A stretch of DNA of 64,000 nt. Origin: Haloprofundus halophilus. GTDB lineage: Archaea > Halobacteriota > Halobacteria > Halobacteriales > Haloferacaceae. The notes beneath the pieces are model-generated. The model had not been told where the DNA came from. It saw only the letters and a program-made list of their open reading frames with translations, and did no database searches. Every line of letters starts with the position of its first letter. Position 1 is the stretch's first letter. Of the stretch, positions 59,090 to 64,000 are shown in pieces. A program made the translations under genes and the position numbers. The DNA lies in contig NZ_QQRR01000001.1 of NCBI RefSeq assembly GCF_003439925.1, positions 1,426,001 through 1,490,000 of the forward strand, in the 5' to 3' direction.

Positions 59090-59150
59090 GTGGTGACAAC
59101 CCGCACAGTACCGGATAGTTCGTGCGGTTCCGGAAAACGCGGGAGCGAGT

Positions 59151-59311
59151 GCGTCAGCGACTCGCGGGTGAGGGCGTCAGCGACTCGTGAGTGAGCGCGT
59201 CAGCGACTCGCGGATGAGGGCGTCAGCGACCCGTGAGTGAGCGCGTCAGCGACTCGCGGATGAGGGCGTCAGCGACCCGTGAGTGAGCGCGTCAGCGACT
59301 CGCGGGTGCCA
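59151..59311. repeat. Tandem repeat, 7 x 23 bp, overlapping a gene end
   Basis: Seven units starting GCGTCAGCGA at 59151, 59174, 59197, 59220, 59243, 59266 and 59289, all exactly 23 bp; alternate units are more alike, giving a 46-bp higher-order period. The last unit contains the stop and last codons (SR) of the LLM oxidoreductase, so the array seems to have grown out of that gene's 3' end. Spacer 59090-59150 holds nothing else visible except the promoter side of the hydratase gene. Confidence 0.92.
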
Positions 59312-60278
59312 ACGCCTCTATCGTCCGAAGCGTCAGGTCGTCGTCTGCCTGTCGCGGGACGGTGACCATCGGTCGGTCGAGCACGTCGAGGTCGAGAATC
59401 GTCTCTAATCGCCCTCGGGCCGCGTCGGGCGTTCCGGCGACGCCGAGCGCGCGGACCATCTCGTCGGTAACGGCGTCGCTCGCCGCGGCGCGGTCGCCGC
59501 TCCGCCACGCCTCGGCCACTCGGTCGGCCTCCTCGGGGAACGCGGTGGCGACGGCGCGTCGATAGCCCTCGCCGCTGCCGACGTAGTAGGCGAGGTGACC
59601 GCGGACGGCGTCGTACGCGTCGGTTTCGTCCTCGGAGACCGCCGCCGGAACGTACGGCGCGACGGCGATGTTTTCCGGGTCACGTCCGGCCTCGCGCGCC
59701 GCGTCGGCGACGACATCGAACGCCTCCGAGAGACCCTCGAACGGGATGTTGTGCGGAATCCAGCCGTCGCAGACGCGGCCGGTCGCCCGTCTGTTCGCCG
59801 GGCCGAGCGCCGCGTTGTACACCGGCACGTCGGCGTCGAGGCCGGGGAAGTCAGCCACCTCGAACAGTTCGCCGTCGTAGTCGACGGCGTCGGCGTCGCT
59901 CAGGTAGGCTTTGACGAGTTCGACCGTCTCGTGGATGCGGCGGACTGGCTGGTCGTAACTCGTCCCGTGGAGGTCTTCGACGGCTTTCGGCGTGCTCGCG
60001 CCGACGCCGAGGGTCACTCTCCCGGGTGCGAGTCGCTCGACCGACGCGGCAGCCATCGCGATGACCGCCGGCGACCGCGAGAACACGTTGACGATGGCCG
60101 TGCCGAGGCCGACCGTCTCGGTGCGCATCGCGAGTTCCGCGAGTTGGACGAACGCGTCGGTGCCCCAGAGTTCGCTCACCCAGACGGCGTCGTAGCCGAG
60201 TTCCTCCGCCCGCTCGGCGACCGAGGCGGGTGACTCGGCGGCGACGTCCGGGAGCAGCAGTCCGAGCGAGGTCGGCAT
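59292..60278 (-). CDS. LLM-class F420/FMN-dependent oxidoreductase
   Basis: A 328-residue TIM-barrel flavin/deazaflavin enzyme of the luciferase-like monooxygenase class. MPTSLGLLLPDVAAESPASVAERAEELGYDAVWVSELWGTDAF, GTAIVNVFSRSPAVIAMAAASVERLAPGRVTLGVGAST and DGWIPHNIPFE match halophile F420-type members (TIGR04024-like as I recall). Placed among acyl-CoA genes, it may reduce or oxidise a CoA intermediate with F420; NpdG at 8 kb could supply F420H2. Three nt separate it from the dehydrogenase stop... start at 60278 and 60282 respectively. Confidence 0.87.
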   Translation of the reverse strand: MPTSLGLLLPDVAAESPASVAERAEELGYDAVWVSELWGTDAFVQLAELAMRTETVGLGTAIVNVFSRSPAVIAMAAASVERLAPGRVTLGVGASTPKAVEDLHGTSYDQPVRRIHETVELVKAYLSDADAVDYDGELFEVADFPGLDADVPVYNAALGPANRRATGRVCDGWIPHNIPFEGLSEAFDVVADAAREAGRDPENIAVAPYVPAAVSEDETDAYDAVRGHLAYYVGSGEGYRRAVATAFPEEADRVAEAWRSGDRAAASDAVTDEMVRALGVAGTPDAARGRLETILDLDVLDRPMVTVPRQADDDLTLRTIEALAPASR

Positions 60279-60281
60279 CCG

Positions 60282-61496
60282 CTACTCCTCGTACCGCGTG
60301 ACGTTCTCCAGCTCGGAGTCGTCGATTTCGGAGAAGGCGTCGCGGGCGATGACGCGCTTGTGCACCTCGTCCGCGCCGTCGACGAAGCGGAACTGCCGGA
60401 CGTTCTGGTAGAAGTCCGCGAGCGGGAGGTCCTCGCCGACGGCGTTCGCGCCGCACATCTGCATCGCCGTGTCGATGGCCTCCTGAACGACGTTCGACGT
60501 GTAGAGCTTGCTCATCGACACCTCGATTCTGGCCTCGTCGCCCGCGGTGATGCGGTCGGCGGCGTGGCGGACCATGCAGCGCGCCGCGTGGAGTTCGGTC
60601 TCGGCCTCGGCCACCGAAAAGCGGATTCCCTGTTTCTCGGCGACGGGCGAGCCGAACGCCTCGCGCTCGCTGGTGTACGCCTTCGCCACGTCGAGCGCGC
60701 GCTGGGCCATCCCCGAGTAGCGCATGCAGTGGGTGAGTCGCGCGGGACCGAGACGCTGCTGGGCGATGGAGAAGCCCTCGTTCTCCTCGCCCATGAGGTT
60801 CTCGACGGGGACGCGGACGTCGTCGAACTTGATTTCGGCGTGGCTCGTCCCGAGCAGTCCGTCGGCCATGTGCGGGATGCCGCGCTCGACCTCGACGCCG
60901 GGCGTGTCGGCGGGGACGAGGATGATAGAACAGCCGCTGTAAGGATGGGCGTCGAAATCCGTGCGGGCCATCACGAGCAGGATGTCGGCCTCCAGTCCGT
61001 TCGTCGTCCACCACTTGTGGCCGTTTATGACCCACTCGTCGCCCTCCTTTCTCGCCTCGGTCTTGAGCATCTTCGGGTCCGACCCGCCGCCCTGCATCGG
61101 CTCGGTCATGCAGAAGCCGGAGCGAATCTCTCCGGCGACGAGCGGGCGGAGCCACTCCTCTTTCTGCTCCTCGGTGGCGACGAGTTCGAAGGTGTGCATG
61201 TTGCCCTCGTCGGGGGCGTCGACGCGAATGGCGGGCGCGGCCAACAGGCTCCGCCCGGCCTCCTCGAACGCCGGGAGCACGTCGCGGAACTGCATCCCCA
61301 TCCCGCCGTACTCGGTCGAAATCTGCGGCGCGTAAACGTCGCGCTCGCGGGCTTCGTCCCGCAGGTCGGCCAGTCGGTCCTCGCCTATCGGCCCGTCGCC
61401 CAGCAGGTCGCGCTCGACGGGAATCACCGTCTCGTCCACGAACTCGCGAACGCGTGCCGCGACCGCCTCCGCCCGTTCGGAATCGTCGTACTCCAT
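60282..61496 (-). CDS. Acyl-CoA dehydrogenase
   Basis: A 404-residue FAD enzyme making the 2,3-double bond of acyl-CoA. GFCMTEPMQGGGSDPKML (FAD/substrate loop), WVINGHKWWTTNG, and the C-terminal AMQMCGANAVGEDLPLADFYQNVRQFRFVDGADEVHKRVIAR (key residues Q-x-x-G-A, R-x-x-R, D-G-A-x-E-V-H) are typical of the ACAD10/11-like branch, which favours long or branched substrates. Runs directly (3 nt) into the LLM gene, so one operon. Confidence 0.94.
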   Translation of the reverse strand: MEYDDSERAEAVAARVREFVDETVIPVERDLLGDGPIGEDRLADLRDEARERDVYAPQISTEYGGMGMQFRDVLPAFEEAGRSLLAAPAIRVDAPDEGNMHTFELVATEEQKEEWLRPLVAGEIRSGFCMTEPMQGGGSDPKMLKTEARKEGDEWVINGHKWWTTNGLEADILLVMARTDFDAHPYSGCSIILVPADTPGVEVERGIPHMADGLLGTSHAEIKFDDVRVPVENLMGEENEGFSIAQQRLGPARLTHCMRYSGMAQRALDVAKAYTSEREAFGSPVAEKQGIRFSVAEAETELHAARCMVRHAADRITAGDEARIEVSMSKLYTSNVVQEAIDTAMQMCGANAVGEDLPLADFYQNVRQFRFVDGADEVHKRVIARDAFSEIDDSELENVTRYEE

Positions 61497-61678
61497 AATC
61501 GTTCATGCGCGTTCTGTGCTAAAAGTTCTCTCACCGCGGCGATTTGCCGCTGGAGGGCGCGGAACGCGCGCCTTGGGGCGTTATCGGGCGTGTCTGACGG
61601 TTCGCCAGCGTTGGCGGTCCGTCGGCATCAGACGGCTCGTCGGCATCAGACGGCTCGTCGGACTCGAACGGGTCGCCG

Positions 61679-62452
61679 TTACCGGGCGGTCCACCCGCCG
61701 TCGACGGCGAGACAGGCGCCGGTGACGTAGCTGGCGGCGTCGCTCGCGAGGAAGACGACCGGCCCCGCGAGTTCTTCGGGGTCGGCGAAACGGTCCAGCG
61801 GCGTCCGGTCGACGATGGACTGCCTGAGCGTGTCGTTCTCGCGCACCTCCGCCGTGAGGTCGGTGGCGACGTACCCCGGTGCGACGACGTTCGCGCGCAC
61901 GTCGGGAGCCCAGTCGAGCGCGATGCTCTTCGTGACGCCGACGAGGCCGTGTTTCGAGGCGACGTAGGGGTGCTGCCGCGGGAGGCCGACGACGCCGCCG
62001 ACGCTGGCGACGTTGACGAGCGACCCGCCGTCGCTCTCGGCGAGGTACTTCGCGGATTCCTGCGCGCAGCGGAACGCCCCGCGGAGGTTCACGTCCAAAA
62101 CGAAGTCGTAGCCGTCGGGGTCGACGTCCTCCGGTCGGCCGAGCGCCGCGGCGGGGTTGACGCCCGCGTTGTTGACGACGACGTCGACGCCGCCGAACGC
62201 GTCGGCCGTCCGCTCGAACAGCGCTCTGATGTCCTCGTCGTCGGTCACGTCCGTCGGGGCGACGAGGCTCTCGGCGCCGTAGGACTCGATTCGCTCGGCT
62301 GCCGCTTCGACGTCCGACTCGGTTCTGGAGGTCGGAACGACCGTCGCGCCGGCGGAGGCGAGTCCTTCGGCGATGGCGAGGCCGATGCCGCGCGTGCCCC
62401 CGGTGACGACGGCGACGCGACCGGTGAGGTCGAACTGGTCGAGGGCGTTCAT
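61679..62452 (-). CDS. Short-chain dehydrogenase/reductase
   Basis: A 257-residue classical SDR. TGGTRGIGLAIAEGL (Rossmann), NNAGVNPAAAL, and YVASKHG (Tyr-x3-Lys) with Ser in VASVGGVVG form the catalytic set; the end FLASDAASYVTGACLAVDGGWTAR is the FabG-type consensus. Likely 3-hydroxyacyl-CoA dehydrogenase or a related step given its neighbours. Its ATG overlaps the stop of the upstream ligase gene by four bases (ATGA). Confidence 0.93.
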   Translation of the reverse strand: MNALDQFDLTGRVAVVTGGTRGIGLAIAEGLASAGATVVPTSRTESDVEAAAERIESYGAESLVAPTDVTDDEDIRALFERTADAFGGVDVVVNNAGVNPAAALGRPEDVDPDGYDFVLDVNLRGAFRCAQESAKYLAESDGGSLVNVASVGGVVGLPRQHPYVASKHGLVGVTKSIALDWAPDVRANVVAPGYVATDLTAEVRENDTLRQSIVDRTPLDRFADPEELAGPVVFLASDAASYVTGACLAVDGGWTAR

Positions 62453-64000
62453 CGGCTCACCTCCTCGGAGGTGGCGTCCGAATCGGACGCTGGCTCGGAT
62501 TCGCGGTCCCAGTGGTTCACGCTCTCCTCCTTCTCCCGCGTCCGGAGCTTCTGTTTCTGTATCTTCCCGGTCGGCGTGTAGGGGAACTCCTCGACGAACT
62601 CGATATATCGAGGGATTTTGAACGAGGCGAGTTGGTCGCGGCACGTCTCGACGACCTCCTCCTCCGTCAACTGGTGGCCCTCCTTGACGCTGACGAGCGC
62701 CTTCACGACCTCCGTGTAGAACTCGTCGGGACTCGGGATGACCGCCACCTCGTCGACGGCGTCGAGCGCCTTTATCACCCCTTCGACCTCGTACGAGGAG
62801 ATGTTCTCGCCCGCTCGCCGGACGATGTCCTTCTTGCGGTCGAGGAAGTAGACGAAGCCGTCCTCGTCGAGTTTGCCGTAGTCGCCCGTGTAGAACCAGC
62901 CGTCGTGGACGGCCTCGGCCGTCTTGTCGGGTTGGCGGTGGTAACCGGCCATCAGCGCCGGGCAGTGCTGGATTATCTCGCCCTTCTCGCCGGTCGGGAC
63001 GGGGTCGCCGTCGTCGTCGACGACCTTGATTCGCTTCTCCGCCGGCGGGAGCCCGATGCTCCCGATGCGACGTTTCTCGGGGTCGGTCGGGTTGAGCATC
63101 AGAAGCGGGTCCTCGGTGAGCGAGTAGCCCTCGACGACGCGCAGGCCGAAGCGCTCCTCGAACGGTTCGATGAGTTCCGGCGGCGTCCCCGCCGAGAAGA
63201 CGAGTTCGACCGGGTTGTCCGCGTCGTCGGGCGACTCGGCGACGTTGTCGAGCATCTTCAGCATGCTCCCCATGGCGTTGAACTCGGTGACGCCGTGCTC
63301 GCGGCACCAGTCCCACCAGCGCGAGGAGGAGAACCGCTCGTAGATGACCACCTCCGCGCCCGCCGCCGCCGCGCCGAGCGTCGAGTAAATCTGGGCGTTG
63401 GCGTGAAACAGCGGCAGCGCGGTGAACAGCGTGTCCTCGTGGGTGAAGCCCATCCGCTTCTGGAAGTCGACGGCGCTCAGCGTCCAGTTCTCGTGCTGGC
63501 ACTCGACGGCCTTCGGCGGCCCCGTCGTCCCCGAGGTGTACATGTGGAGGCCGACCGAGCTCTCGTCGCCGTCGTGGGAGCCGACCTCGGTCGACTCGTC
63601 GGCCGAAAGCGCCGGCAGCGACTCGTAGTCGTCGACGGCCTCGGTCGTCAGGATTCGCTCGACCGAGGTGCCCTCAACGGCTTCCTCGGCGACTTCGAGC
63701 AGCTCGGGTGTCGTAACGAGCAACTCGGGCCGCGAGAGCTCCAGCGAGTGACGCAGTTCGTCGGGTTTGTACTCGGGGTTCGACGGCGCGGTGATGCCGT
63801 CGAGGTAGCCGTTCGCGAACATGAGAAACAGGAACTCGGGGCAGTTCGGCAGAAAGAGGCCGACCGCGTCGCCCGCCTCGACGCCGAGCGACGACAGCGC
63901 GTTCGCGTAGCGCTTCGACTCCTCGGCCGTCTCCTCGTAGCTGTAGCGCTCGTCGGGAAACGTCAGAAACGGCTTCTCCGGCGTCTTCTCCACCCGGCTT
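62449..64000 (-). CDS. Long-chain acyl-CoA synthetase (AMP-forming), 5' end outside window
   Basis: At least 514 residues of an ANL ligase. The reading frame is open to the window edge, so the true start probably lies beyond 64000; the GTG at 63993 is only the first possible start inside. Visible motifs are MYTSGTTGPPKAVECQH (P-loop), GYSLTEDPLLM (A5), FYTGDYGKLDEDGFVYFLDRKKDIVRRAGENIS (A7/A8) and the C-terminal PYTPTGKIQKQKL lysine. A short acidic tail ends in DATSEEVSR. Overlaps the SDR gene by four bases, so the two are translationally coupled. Confidence 0.92.
   Translation of the reverse strand, partial: SRVEKTPEKPFLTFPDERYSYEETAEESKRYANALSSLGVEAGDAVGLFLPNCPEFLFLMFANGYLDGITAPSNPEYKPDELRHSLELSRPELLVTTPELLEVAEEAVEGTSVERILTTEAVDDYESLPALSADESTEVGSHDGDESSVGLHMYTSGTTGPPKAVECQHENWTLSAVDFQKRMGFTHEDTLFTALPLFHANAQIYSTLGAAAAGAEVVIYERFSSSRWWDWCREHGVTEFNAMGSMLKMLDNVAESPDDADNPVELVFSAGTPPELIEPFEERFGLRVVEGYSLTEDPLLMLNPTDPEKRRIGSIGLPPAEKRIKVVDDDGDPVPTGEKGEIIQHCPALMAGYHRQPDKTAEAVHDGWFYTGDYGKLDEDGFVYFLDRKKDIVRRAGENISSYEVEGVIKALDAVDEVAVIPSPDEFYTEVVKALVSVKEGHQLTEEEVVETCRDQLASFKIPRYIEFVEEFPYTPTGKIQKQKLRTREKEESVNHWDRESEPASDSDATSEEVSR

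Noticed and set aside
59151-59311. CRISPR array
   Set aside because: Units are contiguous 23-bp repeats without spacers and no cas genes are nearby.
1-64000. Insertion sequence, prophage or plasmid signatures
   Set aside because: No transposase, integrase, terminase, Orc/Cdc6 or toxin-antitoxin gene was recognised; most genes are conserved haloarchaeal chromosomal genes.

Overview
The window comes from a haloarchaeon (class Halobacteria). The evidence is its high GC, Asp/Glu-rich proteins with few Lys, TATA boxes about 25-30 nt before many start codons (leaderless transcripts), archaeal information genes (ABCE1, aRF1, archaeal ArgRS, TiaS, thermosome, CarS) and families found essentially only in halophiles (bacterio-opsin-activator HTH proteins, HalOD1, small halophile-specific proteins). 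Genus cannot be fixed from sequence reading alone. The region is mostly chromosomal core. I found no transposase, integrase, CRISPR array, rRNA or replication origin.

Layout. 1-8.7 kb: PQQ-propeller lipoprotein with a newly read 54-aa partner, EMC6-like protein coupled to ABCE1, PEBP protein, archaemetzincin, UPF0146, HAD phosphatase and F420:NADPH oxidoreductase. 8.7-15 kb: release factor aRF1, a MinD-type ATPase with a 200-residue acidic tail, a 46-aa membrane protein, ArgRS, and the regulator/riboflavin kinase RbkR overlapping RibB. 15-22.6 kb: epimerase, IlvE, DUF502 protein, proline dehydrogenase, CarS, PyrE, and a PurR-like HTH-phosphoribosyltransferase regulator next to an AzgA-type purine permease; the last two genes share an operator-like motif. 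22.6-30 kb: arylsulfotransferase-like protein, glutaredoxin (its 3' end duplicated downstream), HTH regulator, TiaS, threonine synthase and an aspartoacylase-family protein.

30.1-34.8 kb is the accessory-looking part: a DUF7504-type protein, a 703-aa protein with a CHAT/caspase-like His-Cys protease signature, a convergent 44-aa membrane peptide (DUF7503-type), then two transcription regulators and a membrane protein. It is the best candidate here for an undescribed system. 34.8-46.7 kb: PhoU/TrkA-C protein, citrate synthase, a 1216-aa PAS/GAF/Bat sensor-regulator, HalOD1 protein, MATE exporter, IlvA with RidA nearby. 46.8-50.8 kb: tRNA-Ser(GGA) followed by three modules each ending in a copy of the tRNA 3' end, thermosome subunit, lipoprotein. 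50.8-64 kb: alanine dehydrogenase family protein and an acyl-CoA catabolic block (short-chain fatty acid transporter, thiolase plus DUF35 partner, quinone reductase, two acyl-CoA ligases, enoyl-CoA hydratase, F420-type LLM oxidoreductase, acyl-CoA dehydrogenase, SDR), the last gene running off the window.

Non-coding DNA is informative. Short tandem arrays (9, 10, 11, 23 and 23 bp periods) lie at or just beyond gene ends, and a family of three hairpin-bearing elements follows stop codons with a fixed orientation.
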